Shown here: positions 22,234 through 32,705 of the stretch, piece by piece
How positions within the stretch are numbered: position 1 is the first letter of the stretch
Layout of the letters: each line of letters opens with the position of its first letter
NCBI GenBank assembly: GCA_014526335.1
Contig: JACTAT010000219.1
Location: forward strand, 252,943 to 316,942
DNA: 64,000 bases
DNA from: Chrysaora quinquecirrha
Taxonomy: Eukaryota > Cnidaria > Scyphozoa > Semaeostomeae > Pelagiidae
Reading direction: 5' to 3'
The notes under the pieces: generated by a model
Seen by the model: the letters and a program-made list of their open reading frames with translations, nothing else
What the model was told of the DNA's origin: nothing
Databases searched by the model: none
Made by a program: the position numbers and the translations under genes

Positions 22234-24924
22234 CTAATTTCCATCGTTCCATACCAGCTGCCATTCTAGCTGACGTTTCCATAGCGAATTCTGCCACTTT
22301 GCTAACTGATTCTTTCTCCAACGTGTTCTCCTGTTCTGATACCAAGTTTTTACTTGTTCTGAGGTCAGCTTAATTTTCTTCGCGAGCAAGTCTCTCTGTT
22401 TAACAGTCAGGTATTTCTGAACTGTGAACGATTCTTCCAGTGATTTTCTCTGCATAGAAGAAAACTTTTTCTCCATGCCACAGACTTATTGTCCGCATCT
22501 TTAAGTTGTTTGCTTGTGTCATCCTTGCCTTTGACACTAGCTTCTGTATCTTTCAGTAGATTCATTTCTGAAATTCAAGTCAATTTCATTTGTAAAACAC
22601 ACAATTAATGTATAACATACAAATTAAGGCAAAATAGTGTGTTTTATGCGACCCAAGAAAAGCAGGGCTTATCAGGCTTGGGCCGCTAAATTAAAGTTAT
22701 AATAAAGTTACAAAACAAATCTAAGTTTATGTAAAAAAAAATACAAGAGAATACCATCAACTCTGGTTAACTAGAGCTTAGTTAACACAAGCTAAAAATG
22801 TAAAAATATGAAAGGGAAAGACAGATAAATTAGAGGTTGTTAGCAGATAACTTCTTTAAAGACTGAGAAAATGGTTGGTTTTGTTTTCATCTTTCGAGGA
22901 AGTACGGTTTGTTTAAACAGCCCCGTGGCCGTGGCATCAGTGCTGTAAAATAGAAAGAATATGGTGCTTAGCCGGATTGCCGGACAGATACTGTAACTGT
23001 CACTGGGTTTGCGCGTGGTGTCACGAAATGTGACGAAATGGAACCGACCTCGCGTTAACACATTGCGATTTTGTTATGTGCATTAAAAGCTGTAGATAAA
23101 CTGCTTAAAATCTCTTTACCTCAATGATTAAACTCAGAATAATGCCATGATAGTAATACCAAACCTCCTATGTCAATCATGGTCAGGCATGAAGTGCTGA
23201 TACCTAAACTTGTTAATGTTTTCGAATCTGCGTTGACATAATCCGATCATATTCGTAATCATCGTTATCTGGAGGTGTGGCGTAGTAGATTCGCATTCAA
23301 CCCAAGGTCATAAGTAGTCACAGTTGATAGATAGTGTCCTTGAAACGACCAAAACCCCTAAGACCTAGCAGACTTAATATGAACCTCAGAGCGGCAGCAT
23401 CAACGACCCAAATGTCTGGATCACTGTCATGGTTCTACTCAGGCTCTATCCCAACTACCCTCAACTTTCAAACTGACTCTTTTGGTCTTTTGATCGTTTA
23501 CTCCAACAGTTCCAGTTACACTTACGACTGCAACTATACTATTATGTGAACCAAGTTTAATAAGCATTATAAAAACTTTATTAGGGTTAAGGAATTGTTT
23601 ATAGCATCGTTTTTCCTACATAAGTGCATGCTTTCTTTATAACATATACACGTACATTTATAACCTTAACTTATGCTCTTTGATAAAAATGAGACTTTGC
23701 AGACTTAAGTTTTCAGAGACTTTAAATTGAATTTTGAAGAATTCCGAGCAAAAACACCCCTACCCAGATATGGGGTAATATCTTTGTGAACTAGTTGTAG
23801 TGGCTGAAGTACAGATATACTATTTACTACAGAACATATCTTGTTCGCCTAGTCCGTCACTTTGCTGTCTTCTTTTTTATTCTTTTAAATCTCAGCTTAA
23901 TGAAATGTCGAGCTTGCCTTTGTGGTTCTAATGAAAGCCTCGGCTCCTCTTTTATGATCATACCTACTCTACCCTCGCCATCAGAGTTGTTTTTCTCCAT
24001 GCGTTTCGTTTGACTCAATCTTTTACACAAACTTTCATCCTCATTCAATTTTGTAGCAAGTGTTTTGTTCGATTCCAATGTTATATGTCTTTGTGTGAAA
24101 ATTGAAAGAATGGCACAAGGAAGGGTTACAGAAATTTTGGAACCGTTTGTTGTTGTAGAATAGTGTATTGTGGCTTGTTATTTTCAAGAGTTGTAATTTA
24201 ATTTTTGTACTGGATATGTTTGTTAAATTTTTAAGAAGAAAGCTCTAATAACGAGGATGCTACAGTCGTGGACAAAATATGTTGAGACAACGCAAATAAA
24301 TAAGTGAATTTCCCACGACTTAATACACTTTGATTATTCTAATAAATACCGTTTCCTACGTGTGATTTTTTTTCATTTTGTTGGACATACAAATGCCACA
24401 AATTTATCTTCTAATGTTGAAATCACTGGAAGGGGGCCATGAGGAGAGTTAGGTTTATTTCGCAGGGGTAAGCAGTTAGCTATATTTGACGCTTATAGAT
24501 GTTGTGTGCATAGGTATAGCTAGTCATGGTCAAAAGTTATAGTTATAAGTTAGATGCGACTATCGGTCAAGATATGCCTGACGGGATAGTAGCTACTTGC
24601 TCTGAGCTCGATACTGAGGGCACTTGTTGAGGGCTTTCAAAACAGACTTCTAATCGAAATGAGCAAGCAGGTTAGGTGATTCTTAGTTCTGATATGCATA
24701 GTTCGGAATATTTTTCCGTATATGAAGTCGCGTATGAAGTATTAGTTATTTTTCTTGAGAAAGGAACAGTAACCTTAAATCTGTTCAAAATCGGTAACTA
24801 AATCGTTGCACCTACCTTCGTCACATTTTTGTCCTTCGGTCGTTTTGACAATGTCCTGCTCTTGGCTCTTATTCTCTGGATTAGCCTCGAGCTGCAAGAT
24901 GTCCTTAATGTAAAATGATTTCAT
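22234..24924 (-). CDS. Bar-like (ANTP-class) homeobox gene with an apparent one-base frameshift
   Basis: Two exons are visible on the minus strand: 24924-24816 and 22567-22234, spliced in phase. Exon 1 starts MKSFYIKDIL; FYIKDIL fits the eh1 Groucho-binding motif found at the N-terminus of many NK/Bar homeoproteins. Exon 2 first reads acidic-basic linker sequence (LLKDTEASVKGKDDTSKQL). The homeodomain follows in another frame (22470 down to about 22300): FSSMQRKSLEESF as positions 8-20, YLTVKQRDLLAKKIKLT, then helix 3 VKTWYQNRRTRWRKN. TWYQNRRT is characteristic of BarH/BarX. The switch is at an A5 run (T5 at 22466-22470 on the plus strand). One more A would place Arg at homeodomain position 5 and restore a single frame. 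A real null allele and a sequence error are both possible. The protein stops soon after the homeodomain. Confidence 0.75.
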
Positions 24925-25459
24925 CTCTTTATATTATAAGATGTAGATAATTACTTTATCGCAAGCTCTTCTTCTTTATCTAATGTTATCTACTCCACAT
25001 TTTTGCTGGCAGCTCTTCTTAATATGATATTTTAGTCGTACGCTGAGCTGGTGTAGCGAAAATTGTGGGGATAGCTGCGGTGTGCAAAGTATAGGGTGTC
25101 ACTTTACTCAGAAGTTCTGCATGTCTACAGCTTCAAATTTACCATGAAATTTCATGTGCACATAGGTCTAAAGCACTGTGATAACCTCTTTTTGACCCTA
25201 AATCGTTCAGAGGCTGTCTGGTTAGTCATTGAGAGTGTGCTTTGTCGCAAAGACTGCAAGAGAAAAGCCTGCATTTCAATTGGATAGTAAAGGATCATTC
25301 GACTATCTTCAATTGCATATGCAATAATTACGGACAGCACTTTCTAATGAGCAAAGATCTCGTTGAATTGCAGAAATCGTAAAAGTTGAAAGCGTTTCCA
25401 GTCTTTATTCTCTCCCCTTGCGCTTTTCTTTGCTCAGTTATGGTCACAGTTATTAGTGA
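24925..25459. other. region upstream of the homeobox gene
   Basis: No exon or obvious repeat. It probably contains the promoter of the minus-strand homeobox gene. Confidence 0.35.
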
Positions 25460-25783
25460 TCTAGTTGGTTCAGTAGTTCTTTAGTTACTTGGTTAGTTAG
25501 TTAGCTAGTTAGTTAGTTAATTAGTTTATTAGTTAGATAGTTAGTTAGTAAGTTAGTTAGTAAGTTAGTTAGTTAGTTTGATAGTTAGTTAATTAGTTAG
25601 CTATTAGTTAGTTAGTTAGTTAATTAGTTAGTGGGTTGGTTAGTCAGTTAGTTAGTTAGTTAATTAGTTAGTTAGTTAGTTTGTCAACTAGTAAGTTAGT
25701 TTGCTAGTTAGAAAGTCAGTTAGTTAATCAATAAGTTAGTATGTTAGTTAGCTGGTTATTTAGTTATTTAGTTAGTTAGTTAA

Positions 25784-25842
<59 letters not shown>

Positions 25843-25979
25843 GTCAACTAGTTAGTTAGTTAGTTAGTTAGTTAGTTTGTCAACTAGTTAGTTAGTTTGC
25901 TAGTTAGAAAGTCAGTTAGTTAATCAATAAGTTAGTATGTTAGTTAGCTGGTTATTTATTTATTTAGTTAGTTAGTTAA

Positions 25980-26034
<55 letters not shown>

Positions 26035-26171
26035 GTCAACTAGTTAGTTAGTTAGTTAGTTAGTTAGTTTGTCAACTAGTTAGATAGTTTGCTAGTTAGT
26101 AAGTCAGTTAGTTAATCAATAAGTTAGTATGTTAGTTAGCTGGTTTTTTAGTTATTTAGTTAGTTAGTTAA

Positions 26172-26234
<63 letters not shown>

Positions 26235-26656
26235 GTCAACTAGTTAGTTAGTTAGTTAGTTAGTTAGTTTGTCAACTAGTTAGTTAGTTTGCTAGTTAGA
26301 AAGTCAGTTAGTTAATCAATAAGTTAGTATGTTAGTTAGATGGTTTTTTAGTTATTTAGTTAGTTAGTTAATCAGTTAGTTAGTTAGTTAGGTAGTTGGG
26401 TAGTTAGTTATTTATGTAGTTAGTTACTTAATTAGTTAATTAGTTAGTTAGTTAGTTAGTTGTCTAGTTAGTTGATTAGTTAGTTAATTAGTTAAATAGT
26501 TAGTTTGTCAACTAGTTAAATAGTTTGCTAGTTAGTAAGCCAGTTAGTTAATCAATAAGTTAGTATGTTAGTTAGCTGGTTATTTAGTTATTTAGTTAGT
26601 TAGTTAATTAGTTAGTTAGTTTGTTTGTTAGTTAGTTAGTTAGTTAGTTTGTCAAC

Positions 26657-26702
<46 letters not shown>

Positions 26703-26715
26703 TTTAGTTAGTTAA

Positions 26716-26749
<34 letters not shown>

Positions 26750-26810
26750 GGAGGGTTAGTTAGTTAGTTAGTAAGTAAGTTAATTAGTTAGCCAGATAGT
26801 TAGGTAGTTA
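25460..26810. repeat. (GTTA)n tetranucleotide array with about 195-bp higher-order repeat
   Basis: About 1.35 kb of GTTA repeats with scattered substitutions. The variant motif AATCAATAAGTTAGTATG recurs at 25727, 25922, 26115, 26315 and 26550 (spacing about 193-235 bp), accompanied by TTTGTCAACTAGTTAG. The array therefore grew by duplication of about 195-bp blocks, not only by slippage. Confidence 0.95.
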
Positions 26811-28450
26811 GAAAATTTAGCTTTTGCATCTTATGATGTCCGAGGCATCAAAGCAGAGTACAGAAAAGTGTTCAACTTTCCTCCAGACCAAACTACCCCT
26901 AGCTTAAAACCTTCCTCACTAAACAATGAAAATTAGGCGTGTCTTAGGTGTGGCATCAGATTTTCTTTTGTTCTGGTTGACCTTCCTCCGGTCAATGACC
27001 GTGTGACCGTAACTTTTTCTTGGCTCTGCATCAAAGGTGGTGGCATCACACATTTTTGCATGAAAAAGCTGTAAGTGAGAAAATACCTCAGGATGTTTAC
27101 TCTGACACCACGATTGACGAGGCTATCATTGCTTTGGCCACAAAATCCTTACTGCTCCAACATGTGATGACATCCTGTAAATTCCCAAATGCACGAAAGT
27201 ATGGTGATGGAAAATAAATATACGTTTCAAATAATTCTCCGAGATGAGCCATGTAATTTCTATTTATGTTTGGAATGGGTACCTTCAATTTTACCTTCTA
27301 ACTTTAAGTATATATCATTGTCTATAACTATAACCATACATATAACTTATTCAAGCAGGGACGCTTATTAAATCTTCATACATGACAAGGAAAATGTATT
27401 TTGTTCAATATTTTCTTTCTTAAAATTAGACGCTAGTTTCAAATAAGCGTCCCGTCCGATTACTATATGATGAAATCACCGCCCCCTTTTTGTTCTAGGG
27501 GGCGGTTATTCGGGCAGGGCGCTTATTGACGAAAATAATCTTGTCCTGGGGCGCTTTTTGGGTGGTTATTCGGCGGGGGGTGCTAATTCCATCATTTACG
27601 GTAGTACGAAGAGTTCAATTTTGTCACTGGAGTTGTTAGAGCAAAAGAACCAAGCGCCTTATCAATGACCTCGAAATGATATTGTCAACGACTGAATCTT
27701 TGGAAGATGCAGAGCTGGGTCCGTCCAATCGATCGATAGAGAATCCAAAGCTAAGCACTACTTTCTCCTTTTTAAGAAGCACACACACAGCATTAAGAAA
27801 TCGAAGGCCCCACTCCCCGTAAAAATTCGCATTACGTCTGAATGACGCCAAGTCGTTTTCGTTGTTCAACGCTGACGCTTTTGCCTTCTTTAATGGTAGA
27901 CTTATTACACAAGTCGACGAATCGTGGCTATCGCTATTGAGTTTATGCTGGACGCTCAAACTACTGAGCAAACAGCTGTATGGTTGTTGTTGTTGTTGCT
28001 GTTTGTGAAGAGCGGGACTCGTGTAGTCTACTTCAATGCCCTCTTAGATTTGTGCCTCGTTTGACATATGTGCCTCGTTTGGCATAGCTATGCCTTGTTT
28101 GAATGCTGACTCCAGCGATTGATTATGGATTTATTAATATGAGCTACGCCTGAGAAAGCCGTACAACGGAGGAGAGAGAGCAGAGTCTCCTTACTGTCTC
28201 TGGAGGATTTTTTGCACGGACGTGAAAAGGGGGATACTTGGCGTTTGTTGTTTTTGACAGAGTATAGCAACAGTAACGAAACAGTTGATATCTGCAGTTC
28301 TTAAAAGAAGATTGTGGCTAACGCTGCGGGCGAAGGAAGAACGTGCCATGATAACATGATAGCTTTGTCATATTCTCAAGATCGTATTAATGTCATCATC
28401 CTAGTATGTATTTTTTGATATGAAATTCCTATTTTAGCTGGTACTTTTTT
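26811..28450. other. spacer between the two inverted tetranucleotide arrays
   Basis: No recognised gene. A small inverted repeat GGACGCTTATT (27359) / AATAAGCGTCC (27452) bounds a MITE-like 94 bp. GC-rich GGGCGGTTATTCGGGC repeats lie at 27500-27590. On the minus strand 27971-27636 is open for 111 codons (SLPLKKAKASALNNENDLAS), but no family or splice support is evident. Confidence 0.4.
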
Positions 28451-28629
28451 CTGACTAACTAAACCAACCAACTAACCAACCAAATGACTAAATTAACTAA
28501 CTAACTAACTAACTAACCAACTAACTAACTAAGTAACTTACAAACTAACTAACTAACTAACTAACTAATAAACGAACTAACTAGCTTAATAACTAACTGA
28601 CTAACTAAATAACTAACTAACTAGTTGAC

Positions 28630-28676
<47 letters not shown>

Positions 28677-29125
28677 TTAACTAACTAACTAAATAACTAA
28701 ATAACCAGCTAACTAACATACTAACTTATTGATTAACTAACTGGCTTACTAACCAACAAACTATCTAACTAGTTGACAAACTAACTAACTAACTAACTAA
28801 CGAACAAACTAACTAAATAGCTAACTAACTAACAAACGAACTAACTAACTAACTAACTAACTAACTGACTGACTGACTAACAAACTAACTAACTAACTAT
28901 CTAACTAACTAACTAACCAACTAAGTATCGAACTAACTGACTAACTAATTGACTAAGTAACGAACTAACTGACTAATTAAGAAACTGATTAACGAACCAA
29001 CTTGTTAATCAATTAACTAACTAGCTAGCTAGCTAGCTAACTAACTAACTAACTAACTAACTGCCTACCTACCTAACTAACTAACTGACTAACTAACTAA
29101 CTAAATAATTAACTAACTAACTAAC
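28451..29125. repeat. (AACT)n array, inverse complement of the 25460 array
   Basis: About 675 bp of AACT repeats. It contains ACTAGTTGACAAACTAAC twice and CAGCTAACTAACATAC with CTTATTGATT (28724). These are exact inverse complements of the higher-order variants of the 25460 array, so the two arrays share an origin and face each other. Confidence 0.93.
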
Positions 29126-29364
29126 GTCTGTTATTAGCGACCAATCAATTCTGAGGAGCATGACAGAGACTTGTGGAGTGAGTCTAAACTATTCTACGTG
29201 GCATTAGCGAACGGGACATGTTAAGACGACGCAGAAAGTTTAAGACGCGATAGGATTGTTCTACAGAAACAGTCTAGCGTTTATCAACACTTGACGGTGA
29301 CGACCTAACCATTAACCAAAAACTTGATTCAGTGATCGATAGACTCGTATTATATTCACAGCTT

Positions 29365-29601
29365 TTAATGAACTGACAGAACGAGAAAGATAGTTGTGAA
29401 ATGAGATATTTCTATTTCAAGAGTGGCAATAATTTTTTCCAGAGCCCTTCGAGAGTAGCGTCTCCGAAGTGCTCCTTCCAACTTCTTCGTCTCTTTCATC
29501 AAAACCCCGTCAAAACTCAGACTGTTGCTCTCTCTGACTATAATTTTAGCAGCGTCCCATGCAAAATCTCGCAACCTTACTACACAGGCTGGCTCCGTCA
29601 T
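29365..29601 (-). CDS. possible first exon of an unrecognised gene
   Basis: A 78-codon open frame on the minus strand (MTEPACVVRLRDFAWDAAK, LMKETKKLEGALRRRYSRRA) has protein-like amphipathic composition. It starts at an ATG and has a weak donor candidate (TCA|GTTCAT). No family is recognised and no following exon could be joined. It may be chance. Confidence 0.22.
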   Translation of the reverse strand: MTEPACVVRLRDFAWDAAKIIVRESNSLSFDGVLMKETKKLEGALRRRYSRRALEKIIATLEIEISHFTTIFLVLSVH

Positions 29602-30344
29602 GGTAAGAAAGCATGGTTAAAGTACGGACGAACACGCGACTGAGTACTAGGCCTTCTAGGCTAGTTTGCGAAATTCAGTGAAGTTAAAAGGAGCGAAGTG
29701 ACGTGATGTCATTGGAATTTTAATAACAAGTCCAGGACAGTTCCTTCATGAAAGCGATATGTCTTGTCTTCATACTGTTTCTGGGAAATAGGCCAATTTC
29801 AATGCCAGCATCGACACCCACCCATTGATACAGTACACACTTTGTGCTGAAATACGCTTTCGCGGGGTGGAATTACTTTGGGGTAAATTTTCGGAACCAT
29901 GAGACAGCAGTAGCCCCCCAAGAATTGCACATTATGCTGAGAGAAGGAGAGGTTTGTCTCTCTTCGAGAAAGAGGTCACCAACGTATCGCCACCAACATA
30001 TCGCGCCAGGTCGCGTCATTTGGAAACTGGGAACTAGGACGAGCATAAAAAGACGTTTCATTGGCTTTATGATTACTAGGTGCCGTAATTTCCTACTCGA
30101 AAGTGGATAGGAAATTTGAATATTTTTACGCCAACGTAACGACTTGCAGACCGTTTTGTGCTGAAGGATGCACGCCTTTTCCGCGGAAGTAGTTGAATTA
30201 CTATAGTGTAAGTGAAATACTCTGAAACATAAAAACCCATCATTCCCCCAAAATAGTAACTACGTACGATGAGGGGCGATGTTGTGAGAGAGTTGTCTCT
30301 TGTCACGGAAAAATTAAGTTAACAGATTTTTTACATCAGAAACT
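29602..30344. other. intergenic, nothing recognised
   Basis: No exon, SINE promoter or clear inverted repeat was found. Short open frames here lack family features. Confidence 0.3.
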
Positions 30345-30379
30345 GGGAACTGAGTACCCAGACCACCGAGCCTCGATAG

Positions 30380-30522
30380 AAGGGGCCAGGGATGGCAACA
30401 AATGCCATGTCTGAGACAAGAAGAAGAGAGCGATGGATATTCCTTTTCTTCCTCTCTTCTCACTTTTCAGATATCTTCCCCCTGACTCGATTCTCTGTAG
30501 CCCCTTTCTTTCTATCGAGGCT
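30380..30522. repeat. short foldback
   Basis: GCCTCGATAGAAGGGGCC at about 30380 is inverted as GCCCCTTTCTTTCTATCGAGGC at about 30500-30521. The interior is purine/pyrimidine-rich and non-coding. Confidence 0.55.
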
Positions 30523-30723
30523 GTGATACCCGGATAAATGGGAATGAATAGACCAAATCAGTGAACGTTGTTTCTATGCCTATTTGAGGTCACATGGCCA
30601 TACTCTTGAGAAGCTTTTCCTTTTAATTGAATTTTAAATTTTGTGCCATGAAAAGCGTGATTCGACCTCTGAACTTGACAACAAAGCAATACGATTTGGT
30701 CTATGAGTTGCGAGTCCACACTC

Positions 30724-30774
30724 CCAGTTACCCATTTGGGCGGCACGTCTAGTATAACGAACAATGGAAGTACC
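30724..30774 (-). mobile_element. fragment of the 32235-type MITE
   Basis: CCCATTTGGGCGGCACGTCTAG followed by ACAATGGAAGTACCCC is the reverse complement of the left end of the element at 32235-32620. Confidence 0.7.
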
Positions 30775-30986
30775 CCCTGTCCACATCTCCGTGGTACGTT
30801 CCATGTCTCCCTCCATTCCACATTTCCAGTCCCCAACTCAACATCAGGTGCGGATTAGCGTTTTGCCTCAACAAGATTTCTAGATTGCTTTGCCTGTGCT
30901 GACAGATATCTCTTAAGTCTAAAAAGCTCTTCTTGCCTGTGCACGTTTACTTTTTGTAGATTAAATTTTATTTCTAGCAAAGCGTA

Positions 30987-31372
30987 TACACTCTTTTTTT
31001 TTATAAGAATACTATAAATTTTGCCCAACCTCAATATTCTTAAAAAATTTTCGTTTTGAGCCTGAAAATATTCTTAAAGTATTCTTATTTTTTCAAACAT
31101 GATATGATTTCAGGGGAACATAGTTAAAAGAAAAATTACGAGTAAATGGCGGAGCGAAAGAAAAATTCAACTATTATAACAATAAGAATGTTGTTTAACA
31201 ATCATGAAGTTTCGTTTTAACATTGCAAAACAGGCAACTGCTGAAAAATGAGGCACAAGTATGCGAGCTGAGGCTGAGCATATTCTTACAGCCCTTACAA
31301 TATTCTTAAAAATTGGATGATTCTGAGCCTCAATATTCTTATAAACTTTATTCTTATAAAAAAAAGAGTGTA
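30987..31372. mobile_element. MITE, TACACTCTTTTTTT family, TA target
   Basis: Inverted ends TACACTCTTTTTTTTTATAAG and CTTATAAAAAAAAGAGTGTA enclose 386 bp, with TA at each border as in Tc1/mariner-type insertion. CCTCAATATTCTTA occurs in both arms. A second copy is at 57933-58299. Confidence 0.8.
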
Positions 31373-31762
31373 TCGTTAGTCCCTGAGTTTACAGTACAGT
31401 ACTTGGTAAGATGTTGCGAAACCTTGCTCGTGCGCGTCTGCAAGCAAAACTGAGCTTGTCTGGCTGCAGTGGTCGGTGTTGTTTGAAACATGACTCAAGA
31501 CGAAAAAACACCCAATAATATTACAGTGCCTACAACTGCAGCCCCCCAACTGAAGCAGGATTTCAATCAATATCACAGGGTATCAACTTTCGAGACTCAA
31601 TCTGGCGACCCTGTTTCGCTTTAAGGGAAATCCCTGGACGGGGATTCCCCCTTGTTTACGCAAGAGGAGTCTTTAAGATTTGTCAGATCACGGTTTCAGA
31701 GGGCGAGGCGGTTCGAGGGAATTTCCCTTGTGAAGTGACCGTTAATTTATTTCGCTTGTTGC

Positions 31763-32224
31763 CAGTGTGACCAGATCTAGCATAATATTATGCTTTTAGC
31801 ATAATTTCACCCGAAATTTGTTGTTTAGCATTAAATCTAGCATAATCTGAAATCTAGCATAATTTTGGCATAATTTTAACATTTGGCTGTTAATCGTTTT
31901 TTCATGTGTGTCTATTCGGTAATTTAGCTGTCTCTCATTATAAATCAGTGTCCGGCAGCAAGGCAATGATGATGACATTGTATTAAAAATTTGTGCTTTC
32001 TATTATATTTGAAGTTTAATCGATTTTGTTTGTTTTAGGTTCTAAATACTCATGTTCAGAAGTAAAATTCCAACAAATTTTCTCGTTTTGTGTAATTATA
32101 CGCATGCGCAAGCCTCTTTTCGATAATAACAGCCTCCGTTTGAAATCTAGCATAATTTTGGCAAATCTGGCATAATTTTAAAGCAGTTTTGGCATAATTA
32201 CCAAATTGAAATCTGGTCACACTG
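31763..32224. mobile_element. hAT-like non-autonomous element, CAGTGTGACCAGAT ends
   Basis: Perfect 14-bp inverted ends CAGTGTGACCAGAT enclose 462 bp that has many copies of ATCTAGCATAAT or TGGCATAATT in both orientations. No matching 8-bp flanks were found (CTTGTTGC on the left, ATCCCGGG on the right), possibly because another element abuts the right side. Confidence 0.7.
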
Positions 32225-32234
32225 ATCCCGGGAG

Positions 32235-32620
32235 GGGGTACTTCCATTGTTCATTATACTAGACGTGCCGCCCAAATGGGTAACTTTTTCAGCGCCAATT
32301 TCCCTACATATGGGTTGGTTTTCCGTAAAGAATCTCTACACATGGGTAGTAAAATATATAAAACTTTTAGACATGCATTGTCTTGAAAAGCCTGATAAAA
32401 TGTGCGTTTTAGTTTTCAGCGCAAAGGCCTTTTCGCCGCATTTAGAGTTGCCTCAGACGTTAAATTGGGTTCAAATATTTGAGATATTGGTACAAATGGG
32501 TAAAAATTTCGTTGTTCTTTCTATACATGGGTACCACGAGTAACAGAGTTTATCGGTAGACATGGGTGGGTTTGGAAAAACTGGGCGGCACGTCTAGTCT
32601 CTTGAACAATGAAGTACCCC
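32235..32620. mobile_element. MITE, GGGTACTTCCATTGTTC family
   Basis: The left end GGGTACTTCCATTGTTCA with ACTAGACGTGCCGCCC is mirrored at the right by GGGCGGCACGTCTAGT and TGAACAATGAAGTACCCC. Length is about 386 bp and it is non-coding. It abuts the preceding element and lies just upstream of the first recognised TRAF exon. Confidence 0.8.
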
Positions 32621-32705
32621 TTTCCTCTGCATTTCTCAGTAATAATACAGTTTGCAAGTTAATTGTTATGTAATGTCTTCCTTCTTCCTTCTTCGTGAAA
32701 ACTAG

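Noticed and set aside
25460..26810. CRISPR-like array
   Set aside because: The repeats are continuous tetranucleotides without unique spacers, in an animal genome.
27636..27971. 111-codon frame on the minus strand
   Set aside because: No recognisable domain, splice partner or promoter; left as unproven in the spacer entry.
25460..29125. Telomere-like repeat
   Set aside because: The unit is four bases (TTAG), highly degenerate and interior with higher-order structure, so it does not fit TTAGGG or TTAGG telomeres.
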